Counted from the first letter of the stretch, positions 45,676 to 54,352 are shown. The stretch: 64,000 nt of DNA from Moritella sp. PE36 (GCF_000170855.1 NZ_ABCQ01000005.1:62001-126000), one strand, 5' to 3'. The notes: generated from the letters alone by a model not told the origin. Numbers and translations are program-made.

Positions 45676-46809
45676 TTAAGTCCTTACTGTGTGTTGTTTA
45701 GCGAGTGGCTTCGTGATTGAGTTATTTTTTGTTGGTTTAGCGGGTATCGCGACGATCTCTGAAGCGGCTAATGCCAGTGCTAACCACAAGCCTGCCATAC
45801 CAAGAATACCGAGCAGTCCAGCAGAGCCCATCGGCAGTTCGTAGGGATACGGGCCTTGGTCAAATTTAGCAATAATTTGTACATCCATGATGGTGACCCA
45901 ACGTAAATACCAGCAACAGATCAAACTGATGGCACTCATGAGCAACAATTGTGCGCGGTTATACAGGGCAATTTTAGAGGCCAATAAAGCAATGCCCATA
46001 CAGGCTAAAAAGCTCACCGCTAAACCGCCGAGACGGACTAACCATGCTTGGCTTTCATATAATGAGAATGACGGGTTGTTGGATGCCCAGATTGGCAGTA
46101 ATACCGCGGCTAAGATCGCGCTGACTAACAGGGCGCGTTTTATTAGCCCTTGGTCGCTTTGGGTAAAGACGTTGGCTTTTGCTGGAATAGGGAATAAAGC
46201 TAATAACAATAACGCAAAACCAATGGCGCCGATAAAGGCGGTCACAAACCATAATAGCGGCGCAGCTGGTTGATGCCATAGTGGGCGACTTTGCACCACG
46301 TAGATCTCGGCACCTGTGTACAAGGCAATGGTTAAACCAGCGAGACACGTCACCACCGTTACTGCAATAATTTGGCTGCTGGTGGTTTTCCAGTTACCGA
46401 AACTAAACCAAGCAACTTTCTGCGCAATAGCACTGTCACTGTGTTTAAGTTTGGCAATATCATCACGTAAATATAACCAGGCGGTTAATATCGCTAATGC
46501 TGAGAATAACGGTAAAAACAGCGAGCCTAACGACATCCATGACCAAGGCGTTATATTGGTATAAAAATGCCAAGCGCGACCCGGTTGGTGTAAGTCACCG
46601 GTTAATGCGAGTGGGCCAACAACCGCGCCAATCGACATGGTGAGTACTAATGCCGAACGCAAATAATGACTGGTGTGGGCGCGGAATAAATAACTTAATA
46701 AAAATAATATCGCCGCCGCATACGCAGAACCAATATAGAAAAAGTATTGCACTGCCCACGGGAGCCAAGCAATGGCTTGTGGTTGCACTAAAATTTCGGT
46801 GATGTTCAT
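45676..46809 (-). CDS. ttrC: Tetrathionate reductase membrane anchor TtrC
   Basis: A 377-residue NrfD-type integral membrane protein with about nine helices and no haem motif, starting MNITEILVQPQAIAWLPWAVQYFFYIGSAYAAAILF. It should oxidise quinol and pass electrons to TtrB. The start overlaps the ttrB stop by four bases (ATGA), indicating translational coupling. Confidence 0.94.
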   Translation of the reverse strand: MNITEILVQPQAIAWLPWAVQYFFYIGSAYAAAILFLLSYLFRAHTSHYLRSALVLTMSIGAVVGPLALTGDLHQPGRAWHFYTNITPWSWMSLGSLFLPLFSALAILTAWLYLRDDIAKLKHSDSAIAQKVAWFSFGNWKTTSSQIIAVTVVTCLAGLTIALYTGAEIYVVQSRPLWHQPAAPLLWFVTAFIGAIGFALLLLALFPIPAKANVFTQSDQGLIKRALLVSAILAAVLLPIWASNNPSFSLYESQAWLVRLGGLAVSFLACMGIALLASKIALYNRAQLLLMSAISLICCWYLRWVTIMDVQIIAKFDQGPYPYELPMGSAGLLGILGMAGLWLALALAASEIVAIPAKPTKNNSITKPLAKQHTVRT

Positions 46810-47579
46810 GCGTTATCTCCTGCTGGATCGTAGATGGCGACTTTGCCGGCAACCTTACTGGTGAACGCGTCATCCATGCCGATGTAGAACACATGTGGCT
46901 GGGTATTTTCTTCTGGCTTTAATACCTTGATATCATCTTGATGGTCACGCATGAGCTGGCTGATTTGGCTATTTGGATCTTTGATATCACCAATAATGCG
47001 GGCCCCGCCAACGCAAGTTTCTACGCATGCGGGTAATAATCCGACTTCTAAGCGATGGGCACAGAAAGTACATTTATCCGCGGTGAGGGTTTCTTCATTG
47101 ATAAAACGGGCATCGTAAGGGCAAGCCTGAACGCAGTAAGCACACGCCACGCAACGCTCGTTATCAACCATGACAATGCCATCTTCACGTTGAAACGTGG
47201 CCTGTACCGGACATACTTTCACACAAGGTGGGTTTTCGCAGTGATTACATAAGCGCGGTAAGGTAAATGATTTTACATTTTGTAATTCACTGCTACCGTC
47301 ATCTAAGGTGACTTCGTATTGTTTTACCGTGGTACGGAATTGACCAATAGGGGCTTGGTTCTCAATGCTACAACCGACAGTACACGCTTGGCAGCCCACA
47401 CACTTACGTAAATCAACAACCATGGCATAACGCTTACCGGTATGACCTTTACGGTCTGGCGCTTGATTGTTTCTGATAATGGTGGTGGTGAACGGGTTAG
47501 CCGCCGACACCGGGATGATTGCAGCACCAGCGGTTAATGCGCCGAGGCGGGTCATTAAGCGTCGTTTACTTGAGTCCAT
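46806..47579 (-). CDS. ttrB: Tetrathionate reductase iron-sulfur subunit TtrB
   Basis: A 257-residue protein with an N-terminal Arg-Arg leader (KRRLMTRLGALTAGAAIIPVSA) and four cysteine clusters for 4Fe-4S centres: CVGCQACTVGC, CNHCENPPCVKVCP, CVACAYCVQACP and CTFCAH...CVETC. It carries electrons from TtrC to TtrA. AAGG precedes the ATG. It is the first gene of ttrBCA, read away from ttrS. Confidence 0.95.
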   Translation of the reverse strand: MDSSKRRLMTRLGALTAGAAIIPVSAANPFTTTIIRNNQAPDRKGHTGKRYAMVVDLRKCVGCQACTVGCSIENQAPIGQFRTTVKQYEVTLDDGSSELQNVKSFTLPRLCNHCENPPCVKVCPVQATFQREDGIVMVDNERCVACAYCVQACPYDARFINEETLTADKCTFCAHRLEVGLLPACVETCVGGARIIGDIKDPNSQISQLMRDHQDDIKVLKPEENTQPHVFYIGMDDAFTSKVAGKVAIYDPAGDNA

Positions 47580-47640
47580 GAGAACACCTTGTGGTTAATA
47601 GTGAATAAGGCCATTGTCTGGAAATTAAGTGGTAGTTTGT

Positions 47641-47657
47641 ATTGTGGTTTTCCACAT
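47641..47657. promoter_or_regulatory. Palindrome in the ttrB/ttrS divergent promoter region
   Basis: ATTGTGGTTTTCCACAT (TGTGG-N4-CCACA) matches the sequence before tsdB at 16 of 17 positions. Placed between ttrBCA and ttrSR, it is a good candidate for the TtrR binding site. TTTTCCACA also loosely reads as a DnaA box. Confidence 0.62.
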
Positions 47658-47670
47658 ACACAGGGTTGGA

Positions 47671-47684
47671 TTGATCTAAAACAA
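47671..47684. promoter_or_regulatory. FNR/CRP-like half-conserved site
   Basis: TTGATCTAAAACAA keeps the TTGAT half of the FNR consensus (TTGAT-N4-ATCAA) and four of five bases of the other half. Anaerobic control of ttr by FNR is known in Salmonella. Confidence 0.42.
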
Positions 47685-47765
47685 TAAATATTTTGGCTTT
47701 ATGGCTATTTTGGTATGCTTAGGTGGTTGTTGGGTGAATTGGATAGTATGAGCAGGAGAATTGGC

Positions 47766-49598
47766 ATGGGTAACGTATTAATACAGACAGTGATTGCTGC
47801 GTTATTGTTGGTGATGACTCAGGTGCATGCCAGCAACACGATTGATAACGCTATCAATAAAAATAGCGCTAGCGAAGCGCGGGTGCATACCAAGCAAGTT
47901 ATTACCACCGTTGATGTGGGTGTGTTAGCCACACGTGGTGTCTTTGAAGCTAAACAACGCTGGCAACCGACGTTAATATGGTTACAAAGCCAGATCCCTA
48001 ATAGCGAGTTTCGTTTACATCCATATACCTTGGCGGAAATGGAAACCGCAGTAAAACAGCAGAGTGTTGATGTGGTCGTGACGAACCCAGGTCAAGCGGT
48101 ACGTTTAGGTCGCCAATATCCACTGTCTTGGTTAGCGACGTTGAACAGTAAACTCGGTGATGGCACCCATGTGATTGGCTCGGCTTTGATTGTCCGTGCG
48201 GATTCTCACTATCAGCACTTAGTGGATGTCAGCAGTGAGAAGATCGCCGCTGTTGCCAGTAATGCTTTCGGTGGTTACTTAACCATGCAACTTGCGGTGC
48301 AAAATAAAGGTATTAACCCAACCGCTTTTTTTGCCGATGTATCGTTTTTAGGTTTTCCCATCGATGCCATCATTTATCAGTTACGTGATGGTTATTTTGA
48401 CGCGGCGGTGGTGCCAGTGTGCCAACTAGAAAGTATGTTAGAAGAAGGACTGATCCAACCCGGGGTTTTTCGCGTATTGGATGATATCAGCCCGGATAAC
48501 TTTGCTTGCGCGCTGTCTACTGAGTTATACCCGAACTGGTCGATTGCCAAAACCAGTGCCATTTCTGCCAAATTAGCCAAGAAAATAACCCGTGCTTTAT
48601 TAGCACTGCCGAGTGATCATGCTGCCAGTATTGCAGCTTATTCAACGGGCTGGACACCACCGATTAGTCAGTTATCTGTCGACCAATTATATCGTGATTT
48701 AGATATGCACCCCCTGCAACGGCCTTGGTGGCAAGAGGCGGCAGTATGGATCAAGAAAAATCAGCAATGGGCCTGGGTGGTATTTTTATTTGTGCTGTTA
48801 TTAAGTGTTTATCATTTAATGTTGGAATACCGCTTTAGCCGTAGTGAGCGTAAATTGAAAGCTACCTTAAATCGTTTAAAAGAAAAAAATGCCATGTTAG
48901 AACATGCCCAACGGGTAGCAATTGTCGGTGAATTGGGCAGCAGTTTAGCCCATGAAATTAATCAACCGCTGGCGGCGATCCTGAATTACAGCCAAGGTGG
49001 ATTATTGCGGATCCATAAAGGTGCAGATGCCAGTGCGGTGGTGCCGGCATTAGAAAAAATACAGCAGCAAGTGAAACGGGCTGATGATATTGTGCAACGG
49101 CTGCGCACACTTATTAATAAACGTGCAGTAGCGAAATCTAGTTGTGATATGCAAGTATTATTAACGGATACCTTAGAGTTGTTAGAGTATGACTTTCAGC
49201 AGAAAAATATTACTGTGAGCCGAACCTGTTTAGGTAATGCGGTTGCACTTGATACCGATGTTGTTGGTTTGCAGCAAGTATTATTAAACGTATTGAATAA
49301 TGCCGCGGATGCCTGTTTGATGCGTGAAGCTAGCGCGCCGATAAACGCTAACATTCGTATTGCAAGCCAGTATAGCGATGACAGATTAATATTAACGATC
49401 ACAGATAACGGTATTGGCTTAACAGCGACGAGTGAAGAATTACAGAATGCGTTTTTCACCACCAAAAAAGACGGGTTAGGGCTAGGGTTAGCCATTTGTC
49501 GGGATGTGATTGAAGCGCATCATGGCCAATTCTCGTTAGCGCCCGCTGATCCAGCAGGTTGTCGCGTAAGCATACATTTACCACTACCCCCACAATAA
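47766..49598 (+). CDS. ttrS: Tetrathionate sensor kinase TtrS
   Basis: A 610-residue sensor. After a signal peptide or anchor (MGNVLIQTVIAALLLVMTQVHA) comes a periplasmic phosphonate-binding-like domain (VDVGVLATRGVFEAKQRWQPTLIWL, VVVTNPGQAV), a membrane helix (WAWVVFLFVLLLSVYHLML), and a histidine kinase core with phospho-acceptor His396 in SLAHEINQPLAAILNYSQGG and ATPase motifs NNAADAC, DNGIGL and GLGLGLAI. It senses tetrathionate. I use the ATG at 47766, which has AGGAG about eight bases upstream; longer starts at 47715 and 47748 are possible. Confidence 0.94.
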   Translation: MGNVLIQTVIAALLLVMTQVHASNTIDNAINKNSASEARVHTKQVITTVDVGVLATRGVFEAKQRWQPTLIWLQSQIPNSEFRLHPYTLAEMETAVKQQSVDVVVTNPGQAVRLGRQYPLSWLATLNSKLGDGTHVIGSALIVRADSHYQHLVDVSSEKIAAVASNAFGGYLTMQLAVQNKGINPTAFFADVSFLGFPIDAIIYQLRDGYFDAAVVPVCQLESMLEEGLIQPGVFRVLDDISPDNFACALSTELYPNWSIAKTSAISAKLAKKITRALLALPSDHAASIAAYSTGWTPPISQLSVDQLYRDLDMHPLQRPWWQEAAVWIKKNQQWAWVVFLFVLLLSVYHLMLEYRFSRSERKLKATLNRLKEKNAMLEHAQRVAIVGELGSSLAHEINQPLAAILNYSQGGLLRIHKGADASAVVPALEKIQQQVKRADDIVQRLRTLINKRAVAKSSCDMQVLLTDTLELLEYDFQQKNITVSRTCLGNAVALDTDVVGLQQVLLNVLNNAADACLMREASAPINANIRIASQYSDDRLILTITDNGIGLTATSEELQNAFFTTKKDGLGLGLAICRDVIEAHHGQFSLAPADPAGCRVSIHLPLPPQ

Positions 49599-49647
49599 CA
49601 ATAACAATAACAATAACAATAGTAATAGTAATAGTAATAGTAATAAC
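49594..49647 (+). repeat. Nine hexanucleotide repeats between ttrS and ttrR
   Basis: Four AATAAC units, four AATAGT units and a final AATAAC run without a break from the ttrS stop codon (which lies inside the first unit) to 10 bases before the ttrR ribosome site. Such a tract can change length by slippage and so alter the ttrS-ttrR spacing. Confidence 0.9.
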
Positions 49648-49669
49648 AGCATAACTGAGGATGATGAAT

Positions 49670-50305
49670 ATGAGTCAAGAATTTGTAACCGGATCGGTTG
49701 TTGTCGAACATGATGTTTCAGTCCCTGTTTATGTTGTCGATGATGATGAATCAGTACGTGATTCGTTGGCATTTATGCTCGGTGGTTATGATATCAATGT
49801 CACGAATTATGCTGGTGGCCAGGCATTTTTAGATAACGCTGAGATCATGCAGCCGGGTTGTGTGATCTTAGACAGTCGGATGCCGGGATTACGCGGCCAA
49901 GAAGTACAAGCTATTTTGACTCAATGCCACAGCCCACTGTCAATTATTTTTCTCACAGGCCATGGTGATGTATCGATGGCGGTGGATGCGTTTAAATCGG
50001 GTGCGGTGGATTTCTTGCAAAAACCCGTCGATGGGGAAAAATTAGTACAGGCGATTACCATTGCCGCCGAGAAATCATTAGTGCGTAGCGAGCAGCTCAG
50101 CGCATTATTATCTTATCAATCTCTGACAGAGCGTGAGCTCGATATATTATTGTTATTGGTTCAAGGTAAGCGTAACCAACAGATCGCGAATGACTTATGT
50201 ATTGCGGTGCGGACTGTGGAAGTACATCGATCGAGTTTGATGAAAAAATTTAACGCTAAAACCATTGCTGAATTGGTCTTGCAATATGGTCTTGCGATTA
50301 ACTAG
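49670..50305 (+). CDS. ttrR: Tetrathionate response regulator TtrR
   Basis: A 211-residue FixJ/NarL-type regulator: receiver domain with VVDDDESVRDS and phospho-acceptor Asp68 in ILDSRMPGLRG, and a LuxR-type helix-turn-helix (LTERELDILLLLVQGKRNQQIANDLCIAVRTVEVHRSSLMKKF). Phosphorylated by TtrS, it activates ttrBCA. The ATG at 49670 is nine bases after GAGG; ATG codons at 49661 and 49664 are too close to it. Confidence 0.95.
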   Translation: MSQEFVTGSVVVEHDVSVPVYVVDDDESVRDSLAFMLGGYDINVTNYAGGQAFLDNAEIMQPGCVILDSRMPGLRGQEVQAILTQCHSPLSIIFLTGHGDVSMAVDAFKSGAVDFLQKPVDGEKLVQAITIAAEKSLVRSEQLSALLSYQSLTERELDILLLLVQGKRNQQIANDLCIAVRTVEVHRSSLMKKFNAKTIAELVLQYGLAIN

Positions 50306-50478
50306 CTGAATATATTGTTAAAACGACTAACGAAATGCATTGTCAGCATAATACTTTGTTTTATTGTTAAGCGTTTATTTACGGTTGCAGAATACGTGAT
50401 TTCGCTTAGACTCCCTTATGTGATTTAACATTTATCTCACATCTTTGTTTTGGATTAATTAGTTAACTGGAGGTACAC

Positions 50479-50598
50479 ATGAAAAACTTAAATTTTGTTC
50501 AACTCGTCTGTGTATCTTTTGATCATACCTGTTCCATGATGGCCGTTCATCACGCCTTTCTGGCCAGTTCCGATCGAAAACCTGGCACCAATAACTAA
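50479..50598 (+). CDS. Possible 39-residue small protein or leader peptide
   Basis: CTGGAGG lies six bases before an ATG that opens a 39-codon frame (MKNLNFVQLVCVSFDHTCSM...) ending TNN-stop. The ribosome site is among the best in the window. The peptide has two Cys and two adjacent His but resembles nothing I know. Its stop lies about 20 bases before a set of alternative hairpins leading to the next gene, so it may act as a leader peptide. Confidence 0.4.
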   Translation: MKNLNFVQLVCVSFDHTCSMMAVHHAFLASSDRKPGTNN

Positions 50599-50618
50599 CT
50601 AATCCGTACCTCTTAAAG

Positions 50619-50712
50619 GCTGCGGAAAAATGGCAGCTTGATAGGGTTCTAATCTCATTAATATCTCTAGATAGCCGAATTGTTTCACGCCATTTTTCCC
50701 AGTATTTTTTAT
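50619..50712 (+). promoter_or_regulatory. Attenuator-like alternative hairpins
   Basis: GGAAAAATGGC (50624-50634) pairs perfectly with GCCATTTTTCC (50689-50699), followed after a few bases by a run of T (terminator-like). A competing short stem GCTGC (50619) / GCAGC (50633) uses part of the same left arm. The set lies between the 39-codon frame and the gene at 50755. Confidence 0.45.
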
Positions 50713-50754
50713 ATACAAAAGTTATATATCCAAACTATATACTGGAGAATTATT

Positions 50755-51006
50755 ATGCGTCATTCACTTTATTTACACCTTGCTGTTTTCTTTGTTCGTG
50801 CCGATATCCGTCGTGAAGAACGCGTGTGGGTAGCAAAAGTTCGTCGTGCTACCAGCGAGATCCCATTGGGTAATGCGTATCTGTTAAAAGATATTGGACT
50901 TAATGCCGAGGGTCGTCCACTTTGTAGCTCAGAACCCCGCAATGTCACTGCTAAACGTCGAGTGCGTCATCTACGCCGCACTTGCCGATTGAAAATAGCA
51001 ACGTAA
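50755..51006 (+). CDS. DUF1127-like small basic protein
   Basis: An 83-residue protein starting MRHSLYLHLAVFFVRADIRREER after a GGAG ribosome site. The segment NAYLLKDIGLNAEGRPL fits the DUF1127 (YjiS-like) pattern LLxDIGL. The C-terminus is very basic (RRVRHLRRTCRLKI). Members of this group have been linked to RNA turnover and phosphate or carbon responses in alphaproteobacteria; the role here is unknown. A hairpin GGGGCTA / TAGCCCC follows at 51012-51039. Confidence 0.7.
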   Translation: MRHSLYLHLAVFFVRADIRREERVWVAKVRRATSEIPLGNAYLLKDIGLNAEGRPLCSSEPRNVTAKRRVRHLRRTCRLKIAT

Positions 51007-51057
51007 TGATAGGGGCTAGGCTGTGTGCAGTTTAGCCCCCGAACTTAATGAGGCTTG

Positions 51058-51240
51058 TTAGTGTTCAATCGCTGCCGAGCCGTCTTCATTGATATGCAGT
51101 ATGGCTTTTGATTGCTTGATTAACTGTGCTGCATAAGATGGTGAGACTGAGCGTAAACTACCTTTCCCGGTGCGGAATGAAGGTTCCCAAACTTTATCCT
51201 TGTATCGACCTGTTTCCATAAATTCCACTACTACTTTCAT
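51058..51240 (-). CDS. Small hypothetical protein
   Basis: Sixty residues, MKVVVEFMETGRYKDKVWEPSFRTGKGSLRS..., with an AGAGGT ribosome site at the right distance. The sequence looks like a compact alpha/beta domain with Lys and Arg on the surface. I do not recognise it. It is read toward the DUF1127-like gene. Confidence 0.6.
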   Translation of the reverse strand: MKVVVEFMETGRYKDKVWEPSFRTGKGSLRSVSPSYAAQLIKQSKAILHINEDGSAAIEH

Positions 51241-51651
51241 AACGTACCTCTATTTTGTTGGTCTTACGGTGCCCTATTACAACGCGAATATCGTCGTTGC
51301 TATGGTCACTCAGAGGGTTAGTCGTAAAAAGTGCCTTGTAAGTTCAAATATAATCGTCCTTATTTCAAATGAAACTAAGAGCTGTTTTCTTATTCTTTTA
51401 TCGCCTTCATTCGGATAATAAGTGCAACGGTGATTATTCTATGTTGATGACGTAAATAATTATGCTTGTCATTACAACTCGCTAACGTGGTTTGACTGAC
51501 ACAGGGGAAATTAGCAACTAAACTATTAGCAACTAGGGTATAAAAAAACAACCTATGCTCGATCACCATTTTAGCGTTCCTGAGACGTGTTAATGTGCGA
51601 GGCTTAAATTAATCAGTCTCGCTGTACGGCACATTCGGGAGGAGGATCCGT
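51241..51651. other. Gene-free stretch between divergent genes
   Basis: About 410 bases with no convincing frame. Visible details are a ten-base direct repeat TTAGCAACTA (near 51510 and 51526) and an imperfect hairpin AATGTGC-GAG ... CTC ... GCACATT just before the next gene, which has an excellent ribosome site, GGGAGGAGG. It presumably holds promoters for the two divergent genes. Confidence 0.5.
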
Positions 51652-52563
51652 ATGAGAGATAATTCTGCCATCGAAGCATACCGTAAAGACCATGGATTGG
51701 AACAACTCACTTACCACACGGTTGAAGAGATTCAATCTGGCCATTTTGACTTAGACAAGGCGCAAGCTTTTCTGGCCTTTCAAACGCGTATCAATAACGA
51801 ATTACTTAATCACAAGGTGATCACGGCTAATCCCTATACCCAGTGGTTTTGCGATGCGTCACTCAATGATGTGCAGATTAAACAGTTGATCGTGCAATTC
51901 TCGGTTTTTTCCAATCAATTTTTAGTCGCACAACTCGAAAAAATGCTTAATGCCGAAACCCTTGAAGAGATGCGCGCCTCGAAAGAAATCTTAGCCAATG
52001 AAATCGGTGTTGTGTACAAAAATCCGAAGCGAAACCGTGCTACGCAATTGAGCCAAGAGGAACGTGATTTTGGTGATATAGAAGGCAGTATTGATGGTGG
52101 CGCGTTCCATTTTAAAGCCGCGCATTTTGAACTGTTAAGTCAGTTAGCGGATTATTTTGGGATCGGCTTTAATCAAATTGGACGACGCCAGTTTGGTTCT
52201 GCCAAGACCTTGTTCTTTTGTGATGAATTAGTGCGGCTCTATGGCTCGGCAAGTTATGCAACGTCAACCGCAGCCTCTTATGCCGTTGAGAACTGGGCAG
52301 CTGCAGGGTTCTGGGATGAACTCGTTGCTGGGTTTAATAATTACCGCCAAACGCGTGATTTGAAAGGTTTACCGCTGACCTTTTTTACTTGGCATGCCAA
52401 ACTCGAAGCCAATCATGCCAACCATACTCAGGAAGAGCTCGAGGCCTATTATTTTAATAATGAGGTTGATGAAGAACACTTTATTGTCAGTGGTAACGAA
52501 ATGCTCGATGGTGTCTATGCGTTTTGGCAAGGGCTTGATGAAGAAAGAAAACGTATTCATTAA
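51652..52563 (+). CDS. Haem-oxygenase-fold, putative diiron enzyme
   Basis: A 303-residue all-helical protein. The spacing of likely metal ligands fits the haem-oxygenase-like diiron (HDO) superfamily: Glu in SKEILANEIGVV, His in FHFKAAHFELL, Glu in ASYAVENWAAAGFWDELVAG, and a helix with His/Glu in TWHAKLEANHANHTQEE. This group includes enzymes that use oxygen to cut or oxidise amino acids and fatty acids (UndA, CADD-type). The substrate is unknown. It converges with the tyrosine degradation operon, but a link is not shown. GGAGGAGG precedes the ATG. Confidence 0.68.
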   Translation: MRDNSAIEAYRKDHGLEQLTYHTVEEIQSGHFDLDKAQAFLAFQTRINNELLNHKVITANPYTQWFCDASLNDVQIKQLIVQFSVFSNQFLVAQLEKMLNAETLEEMRASKEILANEIGVVYKNPKRNRATQLSQEERDFGDIEGSIDGGAFHFKAAHFELLSQLADYFGIGFNQIGRRQFGSAKTLFFCDELVRLYGSASYATSTAASYAVENWAAAGFWDELVAGFNNYRQTRDLKGLPLTFFTWHAKLEANHANHTQEELEAYYFNNEVDEEHFIVSGNEMLDGVYAFWQGLDEERKRIH

Positions 52564-52650
52564 CATACGTAGTTTAGTCATTTATATAAGTAGTTTAGTG
52601 ATGACTCTACGTCGGCCATTTGTCTGCGCCGGATTATTTTCTGCGTCAGC

Positions 52651-53310
52651 CTATTTGTCTACATCAGGTTGACTTTCTGGCGCCGCGTCGCTAAATGCAG
52701 GCAATTGAATACAGTGTTGATAGATACGGTTGATAGCAGGATAGGGTGTCATATCAAGCTTAAACCGCAGCGCGTTATAAACTTGGGGGATCAAATAGGC
52801 ATCAGCGATGGTCAGTTGGTCGTCGTAACAATAGTGGGTACTACCTTTGCTTGTGAGTTGTGCTTCAATAGCGGCAAAACCGCTGGTCAGCCAATGGTGA
52901 TACCAGGTCATTTTTTCGGGTCCATCGCAGTCGAAAGACTCTTCGATATAATGTAATACCCGTAAGTTATTCAGTGGATGCATATCGCAGGCAATGATTT
53001 GCGTTAATGTGCGCACATAGGCGCGCTGGGTTAAATTGATTGGCAATAAAGCGGGTTGCGGAAAAGCTTCTTCTAGATATTCAATAATAGCGCCTGACTG
53101 AGTGATAATTTGTGGTTCACTGCCTGGCGCCGCGATATCAAGGCTTGGCACCAAGCCTTGTGGATTAACATTCAGATATTCTACCGAGTGTTGCTCTCCG
53201 CCATTACGCACTAAATGTACCGGCACAATGGTATAACTGATCTGCTTTAAATTTAATACGATCCTAACGCGGTAAGCGGCCGTTGAACGGGAATAGCTAT
53301 AAAGTTTCAT
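52651..53310 (-). CDS. maiA: Maleylacetoacetate isomerase
   Basis: A 219-residue zeta-class glutathione transferase: MKLYSYSRSTAAYRVRIVLNLKQI with the SxxxxRVR active-site pattern, NPQGLVPSLD (cis-Pro) and SGAIIEYLEEAFP (glutathione site). It converts maleylacetoacetate to fumarylacetoacetate in tyrosine breakdown. The start overlaps the end of fahA by 14 bases. It is the last gene of the operon. Confidence 0.95.
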   Translation of the reverse strand: MKLYSYSRSTAAYRVRIVLNLKQISYTIVPVHLVRNGGEQHSVEYLNVNPQGLVPSLDIAAPGSEPQIITQSGAIIEYLEEAFPQPALLPINLTQRAYVRTLTQIIACDMHPLNNLRVLHYIEESFDCDGPEKMTWYHHWLTSGFAAIEAQLTSKGSTHYCYDDQLTIADAYLIPQVYNALRFKLDMTPYPAINRIYQHCIQLPAFSDAAPESQPDVDK

Positions 53311-54289
53311 CTTGCATTACCACCCTTTGCTCTATCGCGCCAAAAATGGATCGTCCGGTCTTATCCAGCATTTCAATTTTTACCTTGTCACCCTCTTGGA
53401 GAAAGGGTGTGCTGATTTCCCCTGAGGCGATTTTTTCTAACATTCTTTTTTCTGCGATACAGGATGAACCTACTGTGCGATCACAATTAGACACAGTGCC
53501 TGAACCGATAATGGTGCCCGCTGTTAAGGTGCGGGTTTTGGCTGCGTGCGCAATTAAGCGCGGGAAATCAAATGTCATATCCGTGCCTGCGTCAGGTTTG
53601 CCAAATAAGGTGTCATTGAGATAACTGTATAGCGGTAAATGTAATTTAGCGCCGTCCCAGGCATCGCCGAGTTCATCTGGGGTAACGGCAACGGGAGAGA
53701 AGGCGGTGGAGGGTTTACTGTGAAAGAAGCCAAAACCCTTGGCTAATTCATTGGGGATCAAATTACGTAATGATACGTCGTTGACTAAGGTAATTAATAA
53801 GATGGCCTGACTGGCCGCGGCGGTGCTTACGCCCAGTTTTACATCACTGGTGATCACGGCTACCTCACCCTCAAAATCCAGCCCCCAATCTGAGTCTAGC
53901 AGGGGGATATTGTCTTTAGGACCTAAAAAACTGTCACCACCGCCTTGGTACATTAACGGATCTGACCAAAACGATACTGGCATTTTAGCGCCTCTGGCTT
54001 TACGCACTAACTCGACATGATTAACGTAAGCACTGCCATCAGCCCATTGGTATGCTCTGGGCAGTGGCGACTCCAGTTGGCAATGTGAGAACTGAATAAT
54101 ATCGTCTAATGCCCCGTTATTTAATTGCGCATAATGAGCTTGTAACTGGGGTTCGATAGTCGGCCAATTCTCTAACGCCCATTGTAAGTTTTCCGCTATC
54201 GATGCAACACACACTGCCGTTTGTAAGTCTTTACTGACGAGATATAAGCAGCCATCTCTAGAACCATTTCGTAATGTTGCTAATTTCAT
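53297..54289 (-). CDS. fahA: Fumarylacetoacetate hydrolase
   Basis: A 330-residue FAH-family enzyme. It has the metal-binding motif DFEGEVAVI, preceded by LDSDWGL, and TIIGSGTVSN near the C-terminus. It splits fumarylacetoacetate into fumarate and acetoacetate. It overlaps maiA and follows hmgA by 63 bases. Confidence 0.94.
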   Translation of the reverse strand: MKLATLRNGSRDGCLYLVSKDLQTAVCVASIAENLQWALENWPTIEPQLQAHYAQLNNGALDDIIQFSHCQLESPLPRAYQWADGSAYVNHVELVRKARGAKMPVSFWSDPLMYQGGGDSFLGPKDNIPLLDSDWGLDFEGEVAVITSDVKLGVSTAAASQAILLITLVNDVSLRNLIPNELAKGFGFFHSKPSTAFSPVAVTPDELGDAWDGAKLHLPLYSYLNDTLFGKPDAGTDMTFDFPRLIAHAAKTRTLTAGTIIGSGTVSNCDRTVGSSCIAEKRMLEKIASGEISTPFLQEGDKVKIEMLDKTGRSIFGAIEQRVVMQDETL

Positions 54290-54352
54290 CTCAACCTCTC
54301 GCCAATGTGTTCGTTAAGTGTTTTATCTGTTATAAGCGTATTTTTAATAACG

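Noticed and set aside
49520-49772. Minus-strand frames with poly-Leu or poly-Tyr runs at the ttrS-ttrR junction
   Set aside because: Produced by translating the hexanucleotide repeat backwards.
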